Shown: positions 42,600-51,173 of the stretch, piece by piece
How the letters are laid out: each line of letters opens with the position of its first letter
How positions within the stretch are numbered: the first letter of the stretch is position 1
Source: CAG-552 sp964516925
GTDB lineage: Bacteria > Bacillota > Clostridia > Christensenellales > Pumilibacteraceae
Assembly (NCBI GenBank): GCA_964516925.1
Contig: CAZEXL010000001.1
Coordinates: 1-64,000 of the forward strand
Reading direction: 5' to 3'
DNA: 64,000 nucleotides
Notes under the pieces: generated by a model
What the model was told of the DNA's origin: nothing
Databases searched by the model: none
The model's input: the letters and a program-made list of their open reading frames with translations, nothing else
Program-made: the position numbers and the translations under genes

Positions 42600-42628
42600 A
42601 TTATACATTTTTTCGTCAAAAATGTCAA
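42600..42628 (-). promoter_or_regulatory. Sigma-A promoter of the SPFH gene
   Basis: Minus strand: perfect -35 TTGACA (42623-42628), 17-bp spacer, perfect -10 TATAAT (42600-42605). Confidence 0.88.
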
Positions 42629-42763
42629 CGATTTTATGTTACGATAACCAATATTGCCAACTATATTATATGTTCTTCTTCCAAAAACAATATTAGTAAT
42701 TATTATTTACAAAATCAACTACGATTTTTGTAGATTTTTTTATTCGTCCCCCCCTATTTTTGT

Positions 42764-42792
42764 TTGACATTGCCGCCTAGTTATGGTATTAT
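42764..42792 (+). promoter_or_regulatory. Promoter of the tRNA-Leu gene
   Basis: -35 TTGACA (42764-42769), 17-bp spacer, -10 TATTAT (42787-42792), 11 nt before the tRNA 5' end. Confidence 0.85.
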
Positions 42793-42803
42793 ACTTGCGT
42801 TGT

Positions 42804-42887
42804 GCGGTTGTGGCGGAACTGGCAGACGCGCAAGACTAAGGATCTTGTGGTAACTCCGTGCAGGTTCAAGTCCTGTCAACCGCACCA
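42804..42887 (+). tRNA. tRNA-Leu (anticodon AAG)
   Basis: 84-nt class II tRNA. Acceptor GCGGTTG pairs with CAACCGC, discriminator A, CCA encoded. Anticodon stem CAAGA/TCTTG encloses loop CTAAGGA, giving anticodon AAG for CUN Leu codons. The long variable arm (TGGTAACTCCGTG) and T loop TTCAAGT fit tRNA-Leu. A34 is expected to be deaminated to inosine. A remnant of an integrative element follows. Confidence 0.96.
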
Positions 42888-42893
42888 AGTCTT

Positions 42894-42945
42894 AATAGCT
42901 TGAACTTTTTTACCGTCGGTAAGAAGTTCGGGCTATTTTGTTTTA
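42894..42945 (+). terminator. Terminator of the tRNA-Leu gene
   Basis: Long stem AATAGCTTGAACTT / AAGTTCGGGCTATT (with G-T pairs) around an inner ACCGTCGGT hairpin, followed by TTTGTTTT. Confidence 0.85.
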
Positions 42946-43030
42946 TAGACGAATTTGAGAATTTTAATCCTTAAAGAGAAAAAGCAGGTAGAGCCGTTTA
43001 TGCTTTACCTGCCTACCGTTTTTTCACTGT

Positions 43031-43249
43031 TCAATCATTCGTTGGCAATGTAATCCCATTGGTATCAATGGGTTCTTTTTCTTTATTATGTTGTTTATTC
43101 GATTTTGATTTTTGCCATTCCTCATAATCCTTTTGTCCTTCTGCCGAAGAAAGATAGTCCTGTATCATCGGCAATAAAACTCTTGCAAGCGATTCAAGCT
43201 GGTGTTCGGGAATATCCAAGTTGTAGGGTTGTTTGTGCCTTTTTGTCAA
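43031..43249 (-). CDS. Small mobile-element-type protein, unknown
   Basis: 72 residues from a TTG at 43249 with AAGGAGGA upstream; a longer frame to 43339 crosses this ribosome site and is less likely. The core KQPYNLDIPEHQLESLARVL and PMIQDYLSSAEGQKDYEEW is predicted helical and hydrophilic, followed by a Lys/Asn-rich tail. Small orfs of this sort sit beside integrases in Clostridial integrative elements, and a truncated integrase lies 150 nt upstream. Function unknown. Confidence 0.6.
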   Translation of the reverse strand: MTKRHKQPYNLDIPEHQLESLARVLLPMIQDYLSSAEGQKDYEEWQKSKSNKQHNKEKEPIDTNGITLPTND

Positions 43250-43398
43250 CCTATAAAATCTCCTCCTTATGTTTGAATTTGAATATATCGAAAGGCGGGT
43301 ATCCCGCTTGTCGAAAGAGTAAGTAGCGGGTAAAGTCACGAAGTGACGGCAATTTTACCCCTACGCTTATCCTGTTTCCTAAAAAGTATAGTTTTCCG

Positions 43399-43944
43399 TC
43401 ATTCCAGCATTTTACCGAGTTTGTTCATCATATCCGCTTTGTAACTCATAAGCGAATGAGAATAGCGATTGAGCGTGACCGACGCATTTTTGTGCCCTAA
43501 AATTTCAGACAGCGTTTTTACGTCTACACCGTATTCCAAAGCCCTTGTCGCAAAGGTATGTCTGAGAGAATGAAAGTTTTTATACGGCACGCCGCACCGC
43601 CGAAGTATGCTTGCAAACGTTCTTTGATACGACCGTTCCGATACGATACCGCCGTATTTTGTGGCGATAACGTATTCCGATTTCGACTGTTTTTTCATTG
43701 TTTTCAAAAACCGTATCAGTTGATATGACAGCGGAATGGAACGGACGGAATTTTTCGTTTTCGGCTCGTCTACGATAACTGTTCTTTTGCCGTCTTTCTT
43801 TGCCGTATATACCGTTTTGTTGATATGTAAGATCCTACGGTCAAAATCTATATCCGACCAAGTGAGAGCAAGCAACTCTCCCAACCGAATGCCTGTATAA
43901 AGACAAATAATAATGCCGATATAGTTCGCTTTTTCGGAACGAAT
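43399..43944 (-). pseudogene. Tyrosine recombinase (integrase), catalytic domain only
   Basis: The open frame reads from just after an in-frame TAA (43945-43947): YIGIIICLYTGIRLGELLAL, then HSLRHTFATRALEYG, LGHKNASVTLNRYSH. Thus the catalytic residues Arg (TGIR), His-x-x-Arg, His and Tyr are all kept, but the N-terminal arm-binding and core-binding domains (about 180-200 residues) are missing and are not found upstream. It ends normally (MNKLGKMLE). Probably a decayed integrase, not functional. Confidence 0.85.
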
Positions 43945-43999
43945 TTACAGCACAATAAATAAAGCAACTACAATAAACAGGCTTCTTTTTAATGCATTT

Positions 44000-45358
44000 T
44001 TACTTAGCATTCTCTGTGTTGATGCGTTTGTAAAAAGCTACGGCAACGGCTAGCGAAACGGCATCTACTATTGGCTGAACAATCATACATCCGTAAAGAG
44101 GGATTAAAAAATCCATTAAAAACAATAGCGGAATGTCTATTACACCCTTTCGCAATATAGAACATACAAGCGATTCTTTCACCTTGCCCGTTGCCTGAAA
44201 TTGAATTATCGAAGGATAACACAGCGACATCATCGGCATTGCCACAACCATAAGACGCAAAAACGTGGCTCCGTACTTTACGGTAAGGTCGTCGTTTATA
44301 AAAAGTCCTACAAAAAACGGCGCGAACGCTTCATACAAAATCACACACAGCAACGAAAACGAAAGCGAAATCGAGGCTCCGAAAACAAACGCTTTTTGCC
44401 TTCGCTTATGATTACCGGTAGAATTGTTATACGCTAAGAACGGAAGCAAACCGTTTGAGACGCCTATCGAAAAGTACAGCGGAAGCTGATCAAGTTTTTT
44501 TACTATACCAAGCGCGGCAACCGCTTGAGTCGCATAGCCCGAAACGAACTTAAAAAGAGCGGCTACAGCGATTACCGTAAGCGCATATTGAACGGCAGAC
44601 GGCAATCCCGCCGCCAACAAAGATTTAAGGTGCAACCTATAAGAATTCAAGGCTTTTACGTTTACGCTTAGAACCGAATTTTTTCTTCGCAACAATACGA
44701 ACGACAACAAAAAAAACGTTGCGAACATATTTGAAATTGCCGTTGCAATCCCTGCGCCTTGCGCACCTAACCCGAAATATTGCGGCAGAACAAAAACGGG
44801 ATCGAGCAGAATATTTACAATTCCGCCTAGCGAAATACCGAGCGAAGCTATAATCGCATTGCCTTCGGCACGAACAAGATTGGAAAGCACAACGCTTAAA
44901 ACGGTAGGAATTCCGCCAAACACGATTACCCATTTTGCATAGCCGAAAGCGAAATGTAAAGTTTGCTCGGTCGCTCCGCATAAATTAAGCACAGGAGTTA
45001 AAAAACTTTGAAACAAAATCGAAAACACCAACGCAGAAAACGCTCCGCTCCAAAAAGATATTGACGAAATTTGCTTCGCGCCTTTATAGTCTTTTTTACC
45101 CAACGCATGCGCAAGTCGATTCGCTCCGCCCACCGCAAACAAATTCGAAATTGCGGTTAGCATAAGAAACGGCGACGATACGATCGTTACCGCAGCCGTT
45201 TGATCGGGATCACTAAGCAAACCGACAAAATATGTGTCGGCAAGATTATAAACAAGAACGATAATTTGGCTGACGATTGCCGGAATTATTTGTTTTGTTA
45301 CTGCCGCTTTTACAGGCATTTCTTCGAACAAATAAGTTTTATCTTTATATACCGTCAT
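44000..45358 (-). CDS. MATE-family efflux transporter
   Basis: 452 residues, twelve membrane segments in two homologous halves. Typical family stretches: QIIVLVYNLADTYFVGLLSD near the start, GGANRLAHALGKKDYKGAK, RAEGNAIIASLGISLGGIVNILLDPVFV and, in the second half, GIVKKLDQLPLYFSIGVSNG. It would export a drug or metabolite against Na+ or H+; the substrate is unknown. GAGG precedes the ATG. It stands alone beside the element remnant. Confidence 0.93.
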   Translation of the reverse strand: MTVYKDKTYLFEEMPVKAAVTKQIIPAIVSQIIVLVYNLADTYFVGLLSDPDQTAAVTIVSSPFLMLTAISNLFAVGGANRLAHALGKKDYKGAKQISSISFWSGAFSALVFSILFQSFLTPVLNLCGATEQTLHFAFGYAKWVIVFGGIPTVLSVVLSNLVRAEGNAIIASLGISLGGIVNILLDPVFVLPQYFGLGAQGAGIATAISNMFATFFLLSFVLLRRKNSVLSVNVKALNSYRLHLKSLLAAGLPSAVQYALTVIAVAALFKFVSGYATQAVAALGIVKKLDQLPLYFSIGVSNGLLPFLAYNNSTGNHKRRQKAFVFGASISLSFSLLCVILYEAFAPFFVGLFINDDLTVKYGATFLRLMVVAMPMMSLCYPSIIQFQATGKVKESLVCSILRKGVIDIPLLFLMDFLIPLYGCMIVQPIVDAVSLAVAVAFYKRINTENAK

Positions 45359-45450
45359 TATCAGCCTCTTGTTTGCTTACAAAATTATGCAAATGATTAC
45401 ACGTTATTATATGCTTAAATATTTATTATGTTAGACATAATATGCATTAT

Positions 45451-46152
45451 TTATATGATTTTGGGCGTACATTGGCGTTTTTTGGCTTTAAGCCAGCTTA
45501 TAAATCCGTATATATCGTTAATTAGAAACGTAGCGAAACAAATAACGACCGACCAATACGATGACGTTTGCAAAGCAACGAACACCCAAAGCGTTATTAA
45601 CACGACGTCGTTAGCGGCATAAGCAAGCGCAAAATAAGGGCTTCGCCTAAACGTAAGATAAACGGCAATAAAGCTTGTAGCAACCGAAATCGTACTTACA
45701 ATGAGGTTCGCCGTATTAAATGCTTTTAGCACAAAATAAAATCCGGCGGTAACAACAAGCGTAAGCAACGCGGCAAAAAGCGATTCACCGCGCTTAAGCT
45801 CGCCTACTTTTACTTCGGCTTTATTTCCGTTGTACGGGTTTCTTAGCCACGACACAAGCGACACGACCGCCATAGGCGCGGTCATTCCGAGATACGTAAT
45901 CATTTCGCCGTAATAAGCGCAACTTAAAGATATTATACCGTACAAAACGCTAAAAACGATAATCAACACTTGCCCGAACGGATTACCTTTGGCGTTAAAT
46001 ATTAACGACGTCGCCCCAACAATCGAAGCAATCAAAGTTAGGTAATTCGTTTTGTCGAATATAATGAACGACGCAAAAATCAACAATAACGACGACACCC
46101 ACAACAAAAATTCACCCTTAGAAAAAGCGTTATTATTTCTATTTTTCTCCAC
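45451..46152 (-). CDS. pnuC: PnuC-type nicotinamide riboside/vitamin transporter
   Basis: 233 residues with seven predicted membrane segments. The PnuC signature at the C-terminus, VICFATFLINDIYGFISWLK, and the central LRNPYNGNK after helix 3 are clear. PnuC proteins take up nicotinamide riboside; close relatives carry thiamine or riboflavin, and the sequence does not decide between them. Translation starts at GTG (46152) with a strong AGGAGGT site. A promoter and a structured 125-nt leader with a terminator hairpin precede it. Confidence 0.88.
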   Translation of the reverse strand: MEKNRNNNAFSKGEFLLWVSSLLLIFASFIIFDKTNYLTLIASIVGATSLIFNAKGNPFGQVLIIVFSVLYGIISLSCAYYGEMITYLGMTAPMAVVSLVSWLRNPYNGNKAEVKVGELKRGESLFAALLTLVVTAGFYFVLKAFNTANLIVSTISVATSFIAVYLTFRRSPYFALAYAANDVVLITLWVFVALQTSSYWSVVICFATFLINDIYGFISWLKAKKRQCTPKII

Positions 46153-46165
46153 TGTTACCTCCTAT

Positions 46166-46263
46166 CTGCACCGCTCTGAATTTTTGCAAAGAAAAAAGCA
46201 CTTGCCAACGTATCTTCTAAGACCTAACGATACGTTGCAAATGCTTTGTCTACCCGGTGGCAG
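46166..46263 (-). promoter_or_regulatory. Attenuator-like leader RNA of pnuC
   Basis: Between the pnuC promoter and its ribosome site lies a very strong hairpin (arms 46195-46214 and 46229-46247, one bulge, 14-nt loop) followed on the minus strand by TTTTTTCTTTGC, a full intrinsic terminator inside the leader. An outer helix pairs 46255-46263 with 46166-46173 (CTGCCACCG with CGGTGCAG), next to AGGAGGT. This layout is that of a transcription attenuator or riboswitch. It does not match TPP, FMN, cobalamin, preQ1 or THF consensus elements as I know them. Confidence 0.6.
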
Positions 46264-46284
46264 AATATTTATTTAATTAAGTAT

Positions 46285-46313
46285 AGTATAACGGAATTTT
46301 GTGATACGGTCAA
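46285..46313 (-). promoter_or_regulatory. Sigma-A promoter of pnuC
   Basis: Minus strand: -35 TTGACC (46308-46313), 17-bp spacer, -10 TATACT (46285-46290). It puts the start near 46277, so the terminator hairpin is in the pnuC leader and not just at the end of the upstream gene. Confidence 0.75.
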
Positions 46314-46343
46314 GCAAAAAATGCGTGCATATCAAAACTTTTG

Positions 46344-47057
46344 TCAAGCAAATATTATTTCTGCTTTAAATATGCTTTTGTCTTTATTTTTGAACTCTAT
46401 CTTGTCGATATTACCTCTTGCCGACCTATATACTGATAACACATCGCCAAAGTACGACTGGTTTACATAGTTAACTTCGATCGACTTGACCGATTTAGTC
46501 ATAAACACATCCAAGTCGTAACAATCAAGCAACATACGAATATATTCCGCATTGTTTGTGTGATGATTAAAATCTAAATTACTAACGGTAACGACTTTCT
46601 TTGCTATTTCGCCGCCTTCAAACGGGCGCATTACCGTAAATCTTCCGTCAACCAACGAAGGTTCGATATTAAAACCGCTGAAATTCACCTCGCTAAGCGG
46701 AGCTATTCGACCGCTTTTTAAGTCGATTAAGCACATCTCTAACTGCGAATACAATAAAATATTGTTATCTTCGTCCGAAAATGCAAAATCTACAACCGCA
46801 ATCGCCTTTGATATTTTAGAGAAAAAGCACTTTATAGTGAATTTTTCTTGCCATACGGGCATTCTGAATATTTGCATTTTATGCTTTGTATATACCCACG
46901 TGACGCCGTATACCTTTTGAAGGTAAACTCCGGTCATGTTAATTTCACCCAAAAAACTGCCACATGCGTCTTCGACATATCTGAATGCGGATATAGCGGA
47001 TAATTCCGTTTTTATTCCGCAATCGCTCGTTTTTACTTCATAATCAAATTCGTACAT
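46344..47057 (-). CDS. Acyl-ACP thioesterase
   Basis: 237 residues forming a double hotdog fold of the FatA/FatB-like bacterial acyl-ACP thioesterases. The first half has VTWVYTKHKMQIFRMPVW; the second half has the active-site stretch NLDFNHHTNNAEYIRMLLD (Asn, His) and the strand SIEVNYVNQSYFGDVLSV. It releases free fatty acids from acyl-ACP. GGTGA lies before the ATG. Confidence 0.85.
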   Translation of the reverse strand: MYEFDYEVKTSDCGIKTELSAISAFRYVEDACGSFLGEINMTGVYLQKVYGVTWVYTKHKMQIFRMPVWQEKFTIKCFFSKISKAIAVVDFAFSDEDNNILLYSQLEMCLIDLKSGRIAPLSEVNFSGFNIEPSLVDGRFTVMRPFEGGEIAKKVVTVSNLDFNHHTNNAEYIRMLLDCYDLDVFMTKSVKSIEVNYVNQSYFGDVLSVYRSARGNIDKIEFKNKDKSIFKAEIIFA

Positions 47058-47156
47058 CGTCTTTCACCATTGCAATTATAATTACGGTATGTTAAATTAA
47101 GGTTAAATTTGCAATCATAAAATCATGCCTCTTAAAAGTATAAATCATTTGCTCAA

Positions 47157-47194
47157 ATAAAAAAACACCCACCGACCGTAGCCGATGGGCGTTT
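47157..47194 (-). terminator. Terminator of the hydrogenase operon
   Basis: 12-bp stem AAACGCCCATCG / CGGTGGGTGTTT (G-U pairs allowed) followed on the minus strand by TTTTTTTATTTG, 15 nt past the hydA stop. Confidence 0.9.
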
Positions 47195-47208
47195 AATTTT
47201 ATTAAAGA

Positions 47209-48954
47209 TTAAAGCTTGTGTTGAGCATTGTACGTAGTGTGCAAAATCTCATGAGCCTTATGACTGTTCGGTTCACCAAAGTAATCTTTGTAAAGAGTCT
47301 TGATAACCGGGTTCTCGTGGCTGAGTCTGAGTTCAGACTTCTTGTCGCGAGCATAAACTGCCTTTGCTCTAAGCTCTCTTACGTCAACATTGTTGAGAAC
47401 TTCGCTAGAAACGATGGGTTGTCCACCACCGTTGATGCAGCCGCCCGGGCAAGCCATAACTTCGATGAATTGATACTTGGACTTACCTGCCTTGATCTCT
47501 TCCATAAGCTTACGAGCATTTGCAAGCGAATGAGCAACTGCAACCTTAACGGAAACGCCGTTGTCAAGCTTAACGGTAGCTTCTTTGATGCCTTTCATGC
47601 CTCTTACTGCTTTGAAGTCAAGCTTTTCAAGGTTCTTGCCGTTTACTTTGTATGCAACGGTACGAAGAGCAGCTTCCATAACACCGCCGGTTGCGCCGAA
47701 CAAGTTACCTGCAGACGAACCCTTACCGATAGGATCGTCGAAGTCGCTTTCTTCAAGATTTGCAAGGTTAATAGATTGACGCTTAAGAAGTCTTGCAAAC
47801 TCTCTAGTGGTGATGGTGATATCTACGTCGGGATATCCGCTAGCCTTATGATGTTCTCTTAAAACTTCGGTCTTCTTAGCAGTACACGGCATAACGGTAA
47901 CTACTACCATCTTAGCAGGATCGATACCAAACTTTTCTGCATAATAGGTCTTCATTACTGCGCCGAACATCTGTTGCGGAGACTTGCAGCTGGAAAGGTG
48001 TCCTAAAAGTTCAGGATAGAACGTTTCGATAAAGTTGATCCAACCGGGGCTGCACGAAGTAATCATCGGGAGCTTAGCGTTCTTATCGCCAAGACGGCTT
48101 AAAAGCTCGGTGCCTTCTTCCATAATAGTAAGGTCGGCGGTCATATTTACGTCGAATACCTTATCAAAACCAAGACGACGAAGAGCGGTAACCATCTTGC
48201 CCTGAACGTCCGTTCCGATAGGATAGCCGAATTCTTCGCCAATACCTACTCTTACAGCCGGAGCAGTACCAACGATAACAAACTTTTCGGGATCTGCAAT
48301 AGCTTCCATAACTCTTGCGGTGTCGTCCTTTTCGTAAAGAGCGCCAACCGGGCAAACTTTGATACATTGTCCGCAAGCTACGCAACCGGTTTCGTCAAGG
48401 TTGTGTCCGAAGATGCTGCCGATTTCAGTCTTGAATCCACGGAAGTTTGCGCCGATTGCACTAACCGTCTGAACCTTGTTGCAAACTGCTACGCAACGAC
48501 GGCACAAAATACATTTGTTGTTGTCGCGAATAAGGTACGGATTGCTGTCGTCAAGGGGATATTGATTCTTTTCGCCTTGGAATTTATACGAATCGCAACC
48601 ATATTCAAGAGCAAGCTTTTGAAGTTCGCAATTGGTCGATCTTACGCAAGAAAGACACTTTTGCTCGTGATTGGAAAGGATAAGTTCCAAAGTCATTTTA
48701 CGAGAAGCAAGAACCTTCGGAGTGTTGGTAAATACTTCCATACCTTCCTTTACAGTTGCAAAACAAGCAGTAACGAGGTTCTTTGCCTTAGCAACTTCTA
48801 CTACGCACATACGGCACGAACCTTCATTGGTTACGTCCTTAAGGTAGCAAAGTGTGGGGATATTAACGCCGATCTTTTTTGCAGCATCCAAAATTCTGGT
48901 TCCTGCATCAACCGTAACGGGTATGCCGTTGATTTTTAAATTAACTTGTTTCAT
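47209..48954 (-). CDS. hydA: [FeFe]-hydrogenase catalytic subunit (HydA/HndD type)
   Basis: 581 residues. Order: [2Fe-2S] ferredoxin domain (Cys near 36, 47, 50, 64), the His-ligated [4Fe-4S] segment (NHEQKCLSCVRSTNCELQ), two [4Fe-4S] clusters (CILCRRCVAVC, CVACGQCIKVCPVG), then the H-cluster domain with TSCSPGW, MPCTAKKTE and MACPGGCINGGGQP, and the small-subunit tail. L1 has Ser where the clostridial monomeric enzyme has the proton-relay Cys. With HydB and HydC it forms an NAD-linked, probably electron-bifurcating hydrogenase. The ATG has AGGAGAG upstream. Confidence 0.95.
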   Translation of the reverse strand: MKQVNLKINGIPVTVDAGTRILDAAKKIGVNIPTLCYLKDVTNEGSCRMCVVEVAKAKNLVTACFATVKEGMEVFTNTPKVLASRKMTLELILSNHEQKCLSCVRSTNCELQKLALEYGCDSYKFQGEKNQYPLDDSNPYLIRDNNKCILCRRCVAVCNKVQTVSAIGANFRGFKTEIGSIFGHNLDETGCVACGQCIKVCPVGALYEKDDTARVMEAIADPEKFVIVGTAPAVRVGIGEEFGYPIGTDVQGKMVTALRRLGFDKVFDVNMTADLTIMEEGTELLSRLGDKNAKLPMITSCSPGWINFIETFYPELLGHLSSCKSPQQMFGAVMKTYYAEKFGIDPAKMVVVTVMPCTAKKTEVLREHHKASGYPDVDITITTREFARLLKRQSINLANLEESDFDDPIGKGSSAGNLFGATGGVMEAALRTVAYKVNGKNLEKLDFKAVRGMKGIKEATVKLDNGVSVKVAVAHSLANARKLMEEIKAGKSKYQFIEVMACPGGCINGGGQPIVSSEVLNNVDVRELRAKAVYARDKKSELRLSHENPVIKTLYKDYFGEPNSHKAHEILHTTYNAQHKL

Positions 48955-48965
48955 ATTCTTCTCTC

Positions 48966-50780
48966 CTATTTCTTGCTGATAGCGCACTGTCTGCTGCACG
49001 AATCCAAGCAAGCTCCGCACTTAAGACATTTGCTTACGTCGATTTCCATAGAGGGTAATTTATGTCCTTCTGCTATGTAATTCGTCTTAACGATTGCGCC
49101 TGCCGGGCACTTACGTGCGCAAAGACCGCAGCCGATACACTTATCTTTGTCAATTACATAGTTAAGGAGTGCTTTACATACGCCGGCCGGGCACTTCTTG
49201 TCTCTTACGTGAGCTATATATTCGTCACGGAAGTATCTTAAAGTGCTAAGTACCGGGTTGGGAGCAGTTTGTCCTAAACCGCAAAGCGAGTTAGACTTGA
49301 TGTATTTGCAAAGCTCTTCCATCTTGTCAAGGTCTTCCATTTCGCCCTTGCCGTTGGTGATTTTTTCAAGCATCTCATAAAGGCGCTTATTACCGATACG
49401 GCACGGAGTACATTTACCGCAAGATTCGTCTACGGTGAATTCAAGGAAGAACTTAGCGATATCAACCATACAGTTGTCTTCGTCCATAACGATAAGTCCG
49501 CCGCTACCCATCATGGAGCCGATTGCGATAAGGTTATCGTAGTCGATCGGGGTATCGATGAGCGAAGCAGGAATACATCCGCCGCTAGGACCACCGGTTT
49601 GAGCTGCCTTAAATTTCTTTCCGTTGGGAATGCCGCCGCCGATTTCTTCGATAATAGTACGAAGAGTCGTGCCCATCGGAATTTCTACAAGACCGGTGTT
49701 AACGATCTTTCCGCCAAGTGCGAAAATCTTGGTTCCAGGACTCTTTACGGTACCCATGGTCTTAAACCAATCTGCGCCGTTAAGAATAATCTGCGGAATG
49801 TTAGCGTAAGTTTCTACGTTGTTAAGAACGGTCGGCTTACCCCACAAACCATGTTCTGCAAGGTGAGGCGGTTTTTGAGTAGGTTCACCACGGTGTCCTT
49901 CGATACTGTGGATAAGAGCGGTTGCTTCACCGCAAACGAACGCGCCTGCGCCGAGACGAATTTCCATATCGAACTTGTGACCAAGTCCCATAGCGTTTTC
50001 GCCCAAAATACCGTATGCTCTAGCTTGGTCTATTGCGGTCTGTAATCTTTGAACTGCGATAGGATATTCGGCACGAACGTACACGAAACCTTGTGTTGCG
50101 CCTACGGTATAACCTGCTATCATCATAGCTTCGATTACTGCGTGCGGATCGCCTTCAAGAACGGATCTGTCCATGAATGCGCCCGGGTCACCTTCGTCCG
50201 CGTTACATACAACGTACTTTTGATCGTCCTTAGCGTCCAAAGTAGACTGCCACTTTTTGCCGCACGGGAATCCACCGCCGCCACGACCGCGAAGTCCGCT
50301 GTCGATCAAGAGCTGAATAACCTCTTGCGGAGTCATTTCCTTAACTACTTTTTCGTAAGCCTTGTATCCGTCAAATGCGATATATTCGTCGATGTTTTCG
50401 GGATCGATTCTGCCGCAATTTCTTAAAACGATACGTCTTTGGCTACGATAGAACGGAGTTTGGTTGATGGGCATCGGTTCACCGTCTTCGGTCTTTTCGC
50501 TGCCGAGCAATCTTGCTACTCTACGACCTTTTACGATATGTTCCGAAACGATTTCTTCAACGTCTTCAACCTTAACGTGCTGATAGAACGCTCCGTCGGG
50601 ATAAACCGCAACGATAACGCCCTTAGCGCACAAACCGAAGCAACCCGTCATAACGAGCTTTACTTCGTCTCTTACGCCGTACTCAACGAGTTTGCGCTCG
50701 AACTCTTCTTTTACTTTAATACTTTTGCCGGAAGTACAACCAGTACCGCCGCAAATCATAATATGTGCTCTTTCTAACAT
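48966..50780 (-). CDS. hydB: NADH-dependent hydrogenase flavoprotein subunit (HydB/NuoF)
   Basis: 604 residues. An N-terminal thioredoxin-like [2Fe-2S] domain (CGGTGCTSGKS, TGCFGLCAKG) precedes the NuoF core with the FMN/NADH loop GLRGRGGGGFPCGKKW near residue 165, ADEGDPGAF, and the SCGKCTPCRIGNKR cluster near 445. Two C-terminal [4Fe-4S] ferredoxin motifs follow (CIGCGLCARKCPAG, CLKCGACLDSC). It is the NAD(H)- and ferredoxin-linked hub of the HydABC complex. AGGAGAAG lies before the ATG. Confidence 0.95.
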   Translation of the reverse strand: MLERAHIMICGGTGCTSGKSIKVKEEFERKLVEYGVRDEVKLVMTGCFGLCAKGVIVAVYPDGAFYQHVKVEDVEEIVSEHIVKGRRVARLLGSEKTEDGEPMPINQTPFYRSQRRIVLRNCGRIDPENIDEYIAFDGYKAYEKVVKEMTPQEVIQLLIDSGLRGRGGGGFPCGKKWQSTLDAKDDQKYVVCNADEGDPGAFMDRSVLEGDPHAVIEAMMIAGYTVGATQGFVYVRAEYPIAVQRLQTAIDQARAYGILGENAMGLGHKFDMEIRLGAGAFVCGEATALIHSIEGHRGEPTQKPPHLAEHGLWGKPTVLNNVETYANIPQIILNGADWFKTMGTVKSPGTKIFALGGKIVNTGLVEIPMGTTLRTIIEEIGGGIPNGKKFKAAQTGGPSGGCIPASLIDTPIDYDNLIAIGSMMGSGGLIVMDEDNCMVDIAKFFLEFTVDESCGKCTPCRIGNKRLYEMLEKITNGKGEMEDLDKMEELCKYIKSNSLCGLGQTAPNPVLSTLRYFRDEYIAHVRDKKCPAGVCKALLNYVIDKDKCIGCGLCARKCPAGAIVKTNYIAEGHKLPSMEIDVSKCLKCGACLDSCSRQCAISKK

Positions 50781-50798
50781 TAATCTCTTCTCCTTGGA

Positions 50799-51128
50799 CT
50801 ATTTATTGTTAATCGAAGCGATGATTTCATGCGCTTTGTCGGGATTAACGTTCTTGAACGTTACCTTGTCCTTGCCGGGAGCGGTAACTTCTACTACAGG
50901 TTCGCCGTCGATTGCTTCTACACTGCCAATCAAAACTACCTTTACATGTTCAAGACGAAGTTTTTCGATATCGGTCATGAACGTTTTGATTAACTTTCTT
51001 GCTTCGGCTACGCCGTTGTCGCTAACGCGAATTGCAACCTTAACGTCGTTTTCTTCGATTGCACAGCAGTAACCGGAAGCAATTTTAAGATTTTCGCGGA
51101 TCGTTTCTAATTCTGCTACACTTTTCAT
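50799..51128 (-). CDS. Thioredoxin-like (NuoE-type) subunit lacking cluster cysteines
   Basis: 109 residues: a helical N-terminus with a single CC pair, then a ferredoxin-like thioredoxin fold (HVKVVLIGSVEAIDGEPVVEV, KDKVTFKNVNPDKAHEII). The place of the four cluster cysteines of NuoE and of the HydB N-terminus is taken by other residues, so a [2Fe-2S] cluster is not expected. Such a small protein often lies between hydC and hydB in Clostridia; the ATP-binding kinase-like gene often found there is missing. Probably a structural partner of the complex. Confidence 0.75.
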   Translation of the reverse strand: MKSVAELETIRENLKIASGYCCAIEENDVKVAIRVSDNGVAEARKLIKTFMTDIEKLRLEHVKVVLIGSVEAIDGEPVVEVTAPGKDKVTFKNVNPDKAHEIIASINNK

Positions 51129-51173
51129 AAAATCTTTTCCTCCAAATAATCTGATTCGTTGTTAATTGACGAA

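Larger units (their letters stand above)
43031..43944. mobile_element. Remnant of an integrative element next to tRNA-Leu
   Basis: A tRNA gene, a small element-type orf and a truncated tyrosine recombinase lie in a row, the usual right or left end of an element inserted at a tRNA 3' end. No second copy of the tRNA 3' end was found by eye in the following sequence, so the attachment repeat is probably lost and the element decayed. Confidence 0.5.

Noticed and set aside
42888..44000. attL/attR direct repeats of the tRNA-Leu 3' end
   Set aside because: No second copy of the 3' tRNA sequence was seen in the window.
46153..46280. Known riboswitch (TPP, FMN, cobalamin, preQ1, THF) before pnuC
   Set aside because: None of the conserved cores of these classes could be recognised, so only a generic attenuator is called.
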